A stretch of DNA of 64,000 bases from Hymenobacter sp. BT559 (GTDB lineage: Bacteria > Bacteroidota > Bacteroidia > Cytophagales > Hymenobacteraceae). Positions 33,346 through 40,795 of this stretch are shown here, one piece after another. The stretch lies in contig NZ_JAGETY010000002.1 in the NCBI RefSeq assembly GCF_017571525.1, positions 1 through 64,000 of the forward strand. Direction: 5' to 3'. The translations under genes were made by a program, and so were the position numbers. The notes under the pieces were generated by a model that searched no databases, was not told the DNA's origin, and saw nothing but the letters and a program-made list of their open reading frames with translations. Position 1 is the stretch's first letter. Every line of letters starts with the position of its first letter.

Positions 33346-34116
33346 CTACTTGCCGCCGCGGCCCAGCAAATCGGGCCGAAAGACCACGCCCACGCCGACG
33401 AGCGTCGACACTGGTGCCGTCTGGGAGTTGTAGGGCTGACTCGGGTTGCCGGCGGTGGGCAGCGACAGGCCTAGCGTGCCCTGGCCCTGCACTACGCCGT
33501 GCCCCACTCGCACAAAAAGCGTGGGCTCGATAAAAACTCGGTTAGTGGGTGTAAAAGGCTGGCCTTCATAGGCAAGTTGCTGGTAGTCGACTAGGGTGCC
33601 GCGTACCGAAGCCCCGGCCGTGACCACACCACCCAAAGGCCGCGCCGCGTAGAGTTGCCCGTAGTAGCGCAGGTAGCGCGCCTCGTATAGCCCGGAAATA
33701 ATGGGCACCGGCAAAATATAGAGCACGCCAATATCCAGGCTGTGCAGCTGCACACTGGCAAAGCCTAGTCCGCCCACGGCCGCCCAATACCAGGCCGAGC
33801 GCACGGAAGGAGCCCGGTAATAGCCTACCCCCAGGCCAAGCTGCCGGTGCGCGTCATGGTAGGTGGTCGTCACGTTGCTGGTCGTGGTTTCGGTGGTGCT
33901 GCCCTGCAAGGCCGATTCGGCAGTCAGCAGCAGGTGGCTGGTGGGGGCCCAGGCTGCATCCAGCTCCAGCGAATTGACGCCGCGCAGGCCGCCAGTTATC
34001 GCCACCTGCTTTTGCGTAAGTAGCGGCGTGCTGGGCACCGTAGGCACGTACACGGCGCAGCCGCCTAGCAGCAGGCTGCCCACAGCTGGCGCAATAGCTT
34101 GTCTAATTTTTACCAT
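33346..34116 (-). CDS. Envelope lipoprotein with predicted beta-rich domain (paralog 2)
   Basis: A 256-residue lipoprotein; the ATG at 34116 gives a signal ending L-L-L-G-G-C with Cys at residue 20. The rest is strand-rich, containing Y-E-A-R-Y-L-R-Y-Y-G-Q-L-Y and ending V-G-V-V-F-R-P-D. It is a tandem paralog of the gene 46 bp downstream on the same strand, with the same architecture and motifs but low overall identity, so the duplication is old. Surface or periplasmic role unknown. Confidence 0.75.
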   Translation of the reverse strand: MVKIRQAIAPAVGSLLLGGCAVYVPTVPSTPLLTQKQVAITGGLRGVNSLELDAAWAPTSHLLLTAESALQGSTTETTTSNVTTTYHDAHRQLGLGVGYYRAPSVRSAWYWAAVGGLGFASVQLHSLDIGVLYILPVPIISGLYEARYLRYYGQLYAARPLGGVVTAGASVRGTLVDYQQLAYEGQPFTPTNRVFIEPTLFVRVGHGVVQGQGTLGLSLPTAGNPSQPYNSQTAPVSTLVGVGVVFRPDLLGRGGK

Positions 34117-34164
34117 GAGTGGGGCATAAACAGCGTGAAACCTGAGCAGCCCAAACAACGGCAA

Positions 34165-34471
34165 TTACCTCAGTACAAGCAAGCCAATAGCTTCCTATTT
34201 CAGACACTCAGACGCCCGACCTACACAAGCAACTAGTGCTTTTTTAACCTAGTCAGGCTATTTTTTGACCAGTTGGTGCGGGACTTTAGAAATCCTGCTT
34301 CCACCTCTGCCGGCAGCCCGCAAAGAAGTTGTTATGCCCTTTGGCGCCCGCACATCGCAGCAGCCCGCGCGCTTCATCGTACGTGTTCTTGCTTACGGCC
34401 GCGGCTCTTCGCCCGCTAGCTTTTTGCGTATGCAATCCCGCCACCGTTGCAGGTGGCCCTAGCCCCTGCTT
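34165..34471. other. Intergenic region without visible gene
   Basis: About 300 bp between the divergent lipoprotein and flavoprotein genes. The left part is A/T-richer (CTTTTTTAACC, TATTTTTTGACC) and may hold the promoters, but no exact TAnnTTTG pair is found. Short open frames here lack coding character. Confidence 0.5.
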
Positions 34472-35866
34472 ATGCCCGATTATTCCTGCGATGCCCTCAT
34501 CATCGGCTCCGGCCAAGCCGGCAACCCGCTTGCCTCGGCCCTCGCCGAAGCCGGCCGTACTGTCATTCTGGTCGAAGAAGCCCACCTGGGCGGCTCGTGC
34601 GTCAACTACGGCTGCGTGCCCACCAAGACTATTCTAGCGTCGGCCGAGCGCCTGCATCAAGTGCGCACCGCCGGAGAGTTGGGCATCCGGCTGAGCGGCG
34701 AGGCCACGGTGGATATGCCGGCCGTCATTGCCCGCAAAGATGCGCTGCTGGCCGACTCGCGCCACAACCTGCACGAAGCGCTGGTGCGCCAGCACCCCGG
34801 CGTAACGGTACTGCACGGCCACGCGGCCTTCACGGGCGCGCACACCATGCGGGTGCAGCAAACCCAAAACGAGGCCATCGACATCCGGGCCAAACAGATT
34901 TTCCTCAATACCGGCACCCGGCCGGCCGTGCCCGCTATACCGGGCCTGGCCGAGGCGGGCTACCTCACCACCACGAGCCTGCTCGATATTCAGGAAGTGC
35001 CCGAGCACCTGCTCATCCTGGGGGGTGGCTACATCGGGCTGGAGTTTGGGCAGATGTTTCGGCGCTTCGGCAGCCGCGTCAGCATCATCGAAACCGGCCT
35101 GCACTTGCTGGAGCATGAAGACGATGACGTGTGCGAATGCCTGCAACAAGCGCTCCTCGACGATGGCATCGAGCTGGTATTCAATGCCCAGACACGGCGT
35201 GTATCGCGCAATGCGGCCGGCGAGCTTACCCTCACGCTCGATACGCCGCAGGGTGAGCGCCGCCTGCACGGCAGCCACCTGCTGGTAGCCACCGGCCGGC
35301 GCCCCAACTCTGATGCGCTAAACCTGGAAGCCACCGGTGGCGTAAAGACGGACGGAAAAGGCTACATTCAGGTAAACAGCAAGTTGCAAACCAACGTGCG
35401 GCACATCTACGCGCTGGGCGACGTGCACGGCGGGCCCCAGTTTACGCACATCAGCTACGACGATTTTCGGGTCATTCGCGACAACCTGCTGCACCGCGGC
35501 CGCCGCTCGGCCAAGCAGCGCCCCCTGCCCTACTGCGTCTTCACCGACCCGCAGCTCGGCCGCATCGGCCTCAGCGAAAGCCAAGCTAAGGAGCAGCAGC
35601 TCGACTACCGCGTGTCGAAAATACCGGTGCGCAGCATCAGCCGCGCCCAGCAAACGGGCGCCACGACTGGCTTCTGGAAGGTGCTCGTCGGCCCCGACGA
35701 CCGCATTCTGGGGGCTGCCATCGTGGGCCCCGAGGCCGGCGACATCATGACCATCCTGCAAGTAGCCATGACCGGTCGCCTGCGCTACCAGCAGCTCCAG
35801 AATATGGTTATCGCCCACCCCATCTGGGCCGAGGGCCTGAATGTGGTATGGAAAAAACTGAAATAA
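34472..35866 (+). CDS. Class I pyridine nucleotide-disulfide oxidoreductase (mercuric-reductase-like)
   Basis: A 464-residue FAD enzyme. The FAD loop I-I-G-S-G-Q-A-G is at 10-17; the redox-active disulfide is G-G-S-C-V-N-Y-G-C-V-P-T-K (Cys43, Cys48). The NAD(P) loop I-L-G-G-G-Y-I-G-L-E lies near 180, and the C-terminal H-P-I-W-A-E-G gives the His/Glu proton relay. The sequence lies between dihydrolipoamide dehydrogenases and mercuric reductases; the C-terminal vicinal cysteines of MerA are absent, and no 2-oxoacid dehydrogenase genes are nearby, so the substrate is unknown. The stop overlaps a long palindrome. Confidence 0.88.
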   Translation: MPDYSCDALIIGSGQAGNPLASALAEAGRTVILVEEAHLGGSCVNYGCVPTKTILASAERLHQVRTAGELGIRLSGEATVDMPAVIARKDALLADSRHNLHEALVRQHPGVTVLHGHAAFTGAHTMRVQQTQNEAIDIRAKQIFLNTGTRPAVPAIPGLAEAGYLTTTSLLDIQEVPEHLLILGGGYIGLEFGQMFRRFGSRVSIIETGLHLLEHEDDDVCECLQQALLDDGIELVFNAQTRRVSRNAAGELTLTLDTPQGERRLHGSHLLVATGRRPNSDALNLEATGGVKTDGKGYIQVNSKLQTNVRHIYALGDVHGGPQFTHISYDDFRVIRDNLLHRGRRSAKQRPLPYCVFTDPQLGRIGLSESQAKEQQLDYRVSKIPVRSISRAQQTGATTGFWKVLVGPDDRILGAAIVGPEAGDIMTILQVAMTGRLRYQQLQNMVIAHPIWAEGLNVVWKKLK

Positions 35867-35945
35867 TGGTTAACGGCTTAATGGTCAATGGTTAATATTT
35901 CTCTATACTATTGAACAGTATTAACCATTAAGCCGTTAACCATTA
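35864..35945. repeat. Palindrome joining two converging genes
   Basis: Perfect 22-nt arms (TAATGGTTAACGGCTTAATG.. at 35864-35885, and its inverse at 35924-35945) flank a 38-nt A/T-rich loop. The arms include the stop codon of the flavoprotein gene and reach the last codon of gldH. The motif TAATGGTCAnTGGTTAAT in and next to the left arm also occurs once at 14232-14249. Possible terminator for both genes or a dispersed element. Confidence 0.8.
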
Positions 35946-36458
35946 CTTAAGCTTTTCCACGCGCACGCCCACAGCCATAATGCCGGGCAGCTGGTTTTGG
36001 CGCATGTACTGCTCCAGGGTCAGCTTATAAGTGCCTGCTTTAGCAAAATGCTGGCGCGGCAACGCCAGAAACTGGTGGTCGAAAATGTCGCCCGCGCCAG
36101 CCCCTAGCGGCTCGCCGGTTTTGGCGTTCATCAGCACCAGTTGGTGCAGCAAGGCGGGCCCGGCCGAGCGGCCATCGGGCCCCGTGAGCGTGTGCTTCAG
36201 GTACAGGTTATAAAACCCATAGCCCGAGGCATTGCGCACGTTGAAATAAACGTTGTAGCGGGCCGTGGTATCGGCAATGGCAAACGTGAACGAGGGGCGC
36301 TGCTGCACGTCCCACACGTAGGCATCGCCGGAGGGCGATTTCAGGTCCACATTTTCCTCATACACGCGGTTGGGGTCGCAAGCGCTGAGGGTAGCGGCGC
36401 CGGCCAAGGGCAGCAGGGCCAGCGCCGCCCGCCGGGCAAAAGACAAGAGACAACGCAT
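35943..36458 (-). CDS. gldH: Gliding motility lipoprotein GldH
   Basis: A 171-residue lipoprotein with signal ending L-S-A-C (Cys27). The mature start D-P-N-R-V-Y-E-E-N-V-D-L and the body Y-N-V-Y-F-N-V-R-N-A-S-G-Y-x-F-Y-N-L-Y-L match GldH, an outer-membrane-linked protein needed for gliding in Flavobacterium and tied to type IX secretion. It starts three bases after the stop of the PSP1 gene, so the two form one transcript, a pairing common in Bacteroidota. Together with the T9SS sorting domain at 40796, it implies a working gliding/T9SS apparatus. Confidence 0.92.
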   Translation of the reverse strand: MRCLLSFARRAALALLPLAGAATLSACDPNRVYEENVDLKSPSGDAYVWDVQQRPSFTFAIADTTARYNVYFNVRNASGYGFYNLYLKHTLTGPDGRSAGPALLHQLVLMNAKTGEPLGAGAGDIFDHQFLALPRQHFAKAGTYKLTLEQYMRQNQLPGIMAVGVRVEKLK

Positions 36459-36461
36459 AGA

Positions 36462-38129
36462 TTACGAGGCGCTAGGGGGAGTAGAAGCGGCGGGGCTGCC
36501 ACCACCTTCACGGCGGCCACTACCCCCACGGCGGCCACGGCTACGGCCCTGGCTACCCTCGGGGCGCGACTGGTCGCCGCCTTCGCGGGGCGGGCGCGGG
36601 GTTTGTGCGCCCGCGGTGGGGTCGTTGCGGCGCGGCCGGGCCTCCTGGTCGGGGCGTGGGGCGTTGCCCTCACCTCCCTCGCGGTGGCCACGGCCGCCAC
36701 GGCGGTTGAGGGGCCGGGCGGCGGCACCCCGCCGACCCCGCTGCTCGGCCGGGCTCTCGGGGGCGGCACCAGCGGGGCTAGCAGCTGCGTCGGCTCGGGG
36801 AGCGGGCGGCTGGTTTTCGGCGCGGGGCGGGCGCGGGGTACTTTCGGCGCGCGCAGGGCGGCCCCCTTCGTGGCGCTCGCGGCGACGCGGCTCCCGGCCT
36901 TCACGCGGCTCGCGCGCTTCTTTGGCTTCGGTGGCAGCAGCGGGGCTAGCGGTAGCTTCGGGGCTGGTGGCGGCCGGGCGCTCGGGGCGGTCACGCTCCT
37001 TGCGCTTGCGCTTGCCGCGCTTGCTGCCAGCTTTTATCTGGTCGTCGAGGCGGTCGAGGTCGCCTTCCATCAGGGTCGAAACGGCTGGGGCCACTTCCTC
37101 TTCCTGGCGGGGGGCTAGCAGGGTGTCGGGCTTTTCGCCGCGCTTGTTCATTTCCAGCACTTCGCGCACGCGCTCGGCGCTGAGCATCAGCCAGTTGTTA
37201 TCTCCCCGAAAGGCAAACCACATGCGCTTGCGGAAAATGTCGGTTTTCTGCAAAAAGGCCTCGCCCGTGGCCACTTGCAGCGGGCGCTGCACCTGCGGAA
37301 TATCTTTCAACGCGTCGAGGTAGGCGTCGAGCTCGTAGTTGAGGCAGCACTTGAGGCGGCCGCACTGGCCGGCTAGCTTCTGCGGGTTAAGGCTCAGGTT
37401 CTGGTAGCGGGCGGCGGTAGTGCTCACGGCCTTAAAGTCGGTGAGCCAGGTAGAGCAGCACAGCTCGCGGCCGCACACCCCGATACCGCCGATGCGGCCA
37501 GCCTCCTGGCGCAACGAGATTTGGCGCATCTCGACGCGCACCCGAAACTCGTCGGCCAGCCGCCGAATCAGCTCCCGAAAATCGACCCGGTCTTCGGCCG
37601 AGTAATAAAAGAGCGCCCGCGTGCGGTCGGCCTGATACTCAACGTCGGAGAGCTTCATTTTGAGACGCAACTCGTCTACCACGGCCCTAGCCCGGAACAT
37701 GGTGCCGTTTTCGAGGTCGCGCACGGCTTGCCAGCGCTCCTCATCGTCGGGCGTGGCCACGCGCAAGATGGGGCGAATGTCGCGCGAGTCGGTAGGCACC
37801 TTCTTTTTGCGCATTTGCAGGCGCACCAGCTCGCCCTTCAGGCTTACGTGGCCCAGGTGCCAACCCGAGCCGGCCGCCTCTACCACTACGGCGTCGCCGG
37901 TTACCAGGGGCAGGTTTTTATCGTTGCGGAAAAACTCCTTTCGGCCGCCTTTAAAGCGAATCTCGACGCAGTCGAAGCCCCGAAAATCGGACGGCATATC
38001 GACGTCGGCGAGCCAGTCAAATACATTAAGTCGGGTACAGCCGCCCGATGAGCAGCCACCCTTAGAGCCGCAGCCGCCGACTTTCGAAGTCGAGCAGCCA
38101 CCGCCAGATGAACAAGTAGTACAAGCCAT
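36462..38129 (-). CDS. PSP1/RicT-family protein with Cys-rich N-terminus and Arg-rich tail
   Basis: A 555-residue protein in three parts. Residues 1-32 hold eight cysteines in Gly/Ser spacers (C-T-T-C-S-S-G-G-G-C). Residues about 35-370 are the PSP1 domain with the motifs C-G-R-E-L-C-C and C-G-R-L-K-C-C-L-N-Y-E. The last ~170 residues are disordered and rich in Arg, Pro, Ala, Glu and Gly. RicT in Bacillus binds an Fe-S cluster and helps RNA maturation; the added basic tail suggests RNA or ribosome contact here. Promoter -7 TATCTTTG at 38191-38198. The ATG at 38129 starts directly in the Cys cluster. Confidence 0.88.
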   Translation of the reverse strand: MACTTCSSGGGCSTSKVGGCGSKGGCSSGGCTRLNVFDWLADVDMPSDFRGFDCVEIRFKGGRKEFFRNDKNLPLVTGDAVVVEAAGSGWHLGHVSLKGELVRLQMRKKKVPTDSRDIRPILRVATPDDEERWQAVRDLENGTMFRARAVVDELRLKMKLSDVEYQADRTRALFYYSAEDRVDFRELIRRLADEFRVRVEMRQISLRQEAGRIGGIGVCGRELCCSTWLTDFKAVSTTAARYQNLSLNPQKLAGQCGRLKCCLNYELDAYLDALKDIPQVQRPLQVATGEAFLQKTDIFRKRMWFAFRGDNNWLMLSAERVREVLEMNKRGEKPDTLLAPRQEEEVAPAVSTLMEGDLDRLDDQIKAGSKRGKRKRKERDRPERPAATSPEATASPAAATEAKEAREPREGREPRRRERHEGGRPARAESTPRPPRAENQPPAPRADAAASPAGAAPESPAEQRGRRGAAARPLNRRGGRGHREGGEGNAPRPDQEARPRRNDPTAGAQTPRPPREGGDQSRPEGSQGRSRGRRGGSGRREGGGSPAASTPPSAS

Positions 38130-38190
38130 GAGGCTGAAGTCTATAGATGAGGCGGCCGCACACAGGGGCCGCACGAAAGTGGGAATCTAG

Positions 38191-38198
38191 CAAAGATA
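38191..38198 (-). promoter_or_regulatory. -7 element of the PSP1-gldH operon
   Basis: TATCTTTG on the minus strand, 61 bp upstream of the PSP1 start codon. The -33 region (CTTTTC) is weak. Confidence 0.55.
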
Positions 38199-38272
38199 AC
38201 CAATTGCACAAGCCGAAAAGTTTGGCAGAAAAAGGTGACCTACTCAACGCAATCCGCTCAGCCCTGCTCCGG

Positions 38273-38518
38273 TTAGCGGATAACCCGGATGGTACGGCTG
38301 CCGCTATCGGCTACGTAGGCTGTGCCACTGGCATCCACTACTATACTATGGGGAAGTAAAACTTAGCATTTCCCCGTTCCGTCGGCGCTGCCTTTGTGGC
38401 CCGCTGTGCCGGCTAGCGTACTCACGGTGGTAGGTAACGATGTGGCCGGCTGCTGCGCATTAGCCCCCACGGGCAGCCAGCAACGGGCAAATAGTACTGC
38501 CTTAATTACTATATCCAC
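38273..38518 (-). pseudogene. Decayed N-terminal fragment of an exported NHL-repeat protein
   Basis: On the minus strand a frame from GTG at 38518 reads a signal-peptide-like segment, then V-S-T-L-A-G-T-A-G-H-K-G-S-A-D-G-T-G, the usual lead-in to bacterial NHL beta-propellers. It then hits TAA; shifting one base gives N-A-K-F-Y-F-P, and shifting back gives I-V-V-D-A-S-G-T-A-Y-V-A-D-S-G-S-R-T-I-R-V-I-R and a stop. Two compensating one-base indels and an early end mean a remnant of a once longer gene. It lies upstream of the PSP1 operon in an otherwise gene-free stretch. Confidence 0.8.
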
Positions 38519-38844
38519 AACCAATAATTTATTTGAGTGTAATTCAATGAGTTTGTTTCAGGAAAAGTGGCGCAGATAAGAATACACGCCTAATAAAGCA
38601 CAGCCAGCGTTGAAGCAGAACTGGTCTTTAAGTGCTATTATTTCATAACCTAGCCACTGCATACAGCTAGCTTGTACCATGTGTTTTTCACTATTAAATC
38701 GAATAAAAATACCATAGCAACATGGTTACACAAACGTATAACATTTAGGTATTTATACAACTACCAGTTGTTAGTCAAATTTTTCTCTTCACATTTGGTT
38801 CACAAATTTTTCATCTCTTTTTTCTCCTTTTCCAAACCAAACCA
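38519..38844. other. A/T-rich intergenic region upstream of the metallopeptidase gene
   Basis: About 325 bp of unusually A/T-rich DNA with no convincing gene. Near its right end TTCACATTTGG lies at about 38789 and TTTTCCAAACCAAACC lies just before the ATG. Both are nearly repeated upstream of the next paralog, so they are likely the promoter and leader of the metallopeptidase gene. Confidence 0.6.
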
Positions 38845-39651
38845 ATGTTCAAATTCTCTTCTCTATTGGCTCTGGGAGCCATCGCTTCTCTCTCGCTGGC
38901 TGGCTGCCAGAAGGCACAAGACACGGCTACTCAGCCGGCGCCCATTTCACAGGAAGTTCTATCGCAGGTGAAGGCGCTGGGCTTCGGTACCAGCGACTTG
39001 CGCGCCGTAGATGGCGGCTACGTGGTGGAGGGCGACATGCTGCTTACACCCGCAATTCTGGCTAGCGCCCCCGACTACAAGATGCTGCGCGTGGGTGCCG
39101 ATGAGCAATACCGCACCACCAACTTGGTTACCGGCCTGCCCCGCACACTCACCGTGAGCATTTCGAGCCAGTTCAACTCGACCTACGTGTCGGCTATCGA
39201 CGAGGCCATTCGCCGCTACAACGCCGCCAACCTGCAGCTGCACTTCACCCGCATCACCTCGGGCACGGCCGACCTGCCCGTGAAGTACTCTTCTAACCTT
39301 GGCACGGGCGTGCTGGGCCAGTCGGGCGGCTTCCCGACCGGTGGCAACCCCGCACCCGGCTTCACGCTAGTGCCCAACGTGATTAACAGCTCGAATATCA
39401 ACTACATCGCCACCATTATGGCGCACGAGATGGGCCACTGCATCGGCTTCCGCCACACCGACTATATGAACCGCGCCTATAGCTGCGGCGGCAGTGCCTC
39501 AAACGAAGGGGCTAGCACGGTGGGGGCTATTCTTATTCCGGGCACGCCCTCGGCTCCCGACCCTAACTCGTGGATGCTGGCCTGCGTGGGCAACGGCGTC
39601 AACCGGCCTTTCAACACGAATGACCTGACAGCGCTGAACTATTTGTATTAA
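38845..39651 (+). CDS. HEIGH-type (M57) metallopeptidase lipoprotein, copy 1
   Basis: A 268-residue lipoprotein with signal L-S-L-A-G-C (Cys21). After a conserved module (V-K-A-L-G-F-G-T-S-D, about 43-52) comes a metallopeptidase domain whose zinc motif is H-E-M-G-H-C-I-G-F-R-H-T-D (about 193-205), the third ligand being the His in F-R-H. This matches the dual-action HEIGH peptidases of family M57. Four cysteines outside the lipobox may form disulfides. It is probably an envelope or surface protease. A close paralog lies 255 bp downstream in the same direction, each copy with its own terminator. Confidence 0.9.
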   Translation: MFKFSSLLALGAIASLSLAGCQKAQDTATQPAPISQEVLSQVKALGFGTSDLRAVDGGYVVEGDMLLTPAILASAPDYKMLRVGADEQYRTTNLVTGLPRTLTVSISSQFNSTYVSAIDEAIRRYNAANLQLHFTRITSGTADLPVKYSSNLGTGVLGQSGGFPTGGNPAPGFTLVPNVINSSNINYIATIMAHEMGHCIGFRHTDYMNRAYSCGGSASNEGASTVGAILIPGTPSAPDPNSWMLACVGNGVNRPFNTNDLTALNYLY

Positions 39652-39670
39652 ATAATTGCTTGCCAAGCGC

Positions 39671-39709
39671 AAAAAGCCCCCGGCCTATTAAGCAGGCTGG
39701 GGGCTTTTT
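39671..39709 (+). terminator. Terminator of metallopeptidase copy 1
   Basis: AAAAAGCCCCCGGCCT pairs with AGGCTGGGGGCTTTTT (two off-register pairs) around a 7-nt loop, 19 bp after the stop, ending in a T-run. Confidence 0.85.
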
Positions 39710-39905
39710 GATGGTGTAAACCTTCTGACAAGCCATTTTTAGCTGCTACGCTTATTGAACAGGCGCTAACTAGCTAATTACCAAGGATTATTTGTGACGT
39801 ATAAAATTTTGTCATTTAAGATATCAGTCTTGGTGCGCTAATAAATTCCGGCCACATTTGGCTTATTGAATACCCCATTTCTTCACCCTTTTCCAAACCA
39901 AATCA

Positions 39906-40736
39906 ATGTTAAAATTTTCCGCCTTGCTGGCAATTGGTGCCGGCGTTGCCCTCTCGCTGACTGGCTGCCAAAAAGCGCAGGATACAGCTCAACCTGCTAC
40001 TATAACTCCAGAGGTAATTGCGCAGGTAAAAGCCTTAGGTTTCGGCACTAGCGATATGCAGGCCGTGGATGGTGGTTACCTGGTAGAGGGCGACATCCTC
40101 CTCACGCCAGAACTGCTGGCAAGCAAAACCAACTACAAAATGCTGCGCGTGGGCACCGACGAGCAGTACCGCACCACCAATATCGTAACACATGCTGCTG
40201 GTCCTACTACTGCACGCCGCAACATTACCGTGTCGGTATCTACCACATTGCCCTCGGCTTACGTAACGGCGGTAAATGAGATGATAAGCCGTTATAATGC
40301 GCAGAATTTAAATATCACCTTCAGCTTGGCGACAGGTGCAGGGGGTGATATTACGTTTACCCAGGCTCCCAAGAACGCACAATACCTGGCCTCGAGCGGT
40401 TTCCCCACTAGTACTGGCAACCCCTACAATCAGGTATTAGTGAACTCACGCCAGATTGGCACGGCTAATCCAACCACTTACATTGCCACCATCTTCGCGC
40501 ACGAGGTAGGCCACTGTATTGGCTTCCGCCACACCGACTACATGGACCGCTCTTTTAGCTGTGGCGGCACAGCCACCAACGAAGGGGCTAGCACAGTGGG
40601 TGCCATCTTTATTACTGGCACGAACCCAAATCCCGACCCCAACTCCTGGATGCTGGCTTGCGTCGCATCGGGTGTAGACCGGCCGTTCAATACCAACGAT
40701 ATCACTGCCCTCAAGTACCTATATTACAATAACTAA
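39906..40736 (+). CDS. HEIGH-type (M57) metallopeptidase lipoprotein, copy 2
   Basis: A 276-residue lipoprotein (Cys21 in L-S-L-T-G-C) with the zinc motif H-E-V-G-H-C-I-G-F-R-H-T-D near 198. It is a close tandem paralog of the preceding gene: C-Q-K-A-Q-D-T, V-K-A-L-G-F-G-T-S-D, K-M-L-R-V-G-x-D-E-Q-Y-R-T-T-N, S-C-G-G and P-D-P-N-S-W-M-L-A-C-V are shared. The middle (about 120-185) differs most, probably the substrate side. Its base composition is more A/T-rich than that of copy 1. The leader CTTTTCCAAACCAAA before the ATG matches copy 1. Confidence 0.9.
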   Translation: MLKFSALLAIGAGVALSLTGCQKAQDTAQPATITPEVIAQVKALGFGTSDMQAVDGGYLVEGDILLTPELLASKTNYKMLRVGTDEQYRTTNIVTHAAGPTTARRNITVSVSTTLPSAYVTAVNEMISRYNAQNLNITFSLATGAGGDITFTQAPKNAQYLASSGFPTSTGNPYNQVLVNSRQIGTANPTTYIATIFAHEVGHCIGFRHTDYMDRSFSCGGTATNEGASTVGAIFITGTNPNPDPNSWMLACVASGVDRPFNTNDITALKYLYYNN

Positions 40737-40748
40737 GGCACAGGTTGT

Positions 40749-40787
40749 AAAAAGCCCCTGAACTGCCAGGCAGTTCAGGGGCTTTTT
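40749..40787. terminator. Bidirectional terminator
   Basis: AAAAAGCCCCTGAACTGCC pairs perfectly with its inverse, leaving almost no loop, between metallopeptidase copy 2 and the converging subtilase gene. Confidence 0.9.
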
Positions 40788-40795
40788 GCTGTATA

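Noticed and set aside
34472..35866. Mercury resistance
   Set aside because: The enzyme lacks the C-terminal paired cysteines of MerA and there are no merR, merT or merP genes nearby.
36141..37323. Long plus-strand open frames (317 and 325 codons) opposite the PSP1 gene
   Set aside because: They mirror the Arg/Gly/Ala-rich tail of the PSP1 gene in a very GC-rich region where stop codons are rare. Compositions are unnatural, and the opposite frame has clear family motifs.
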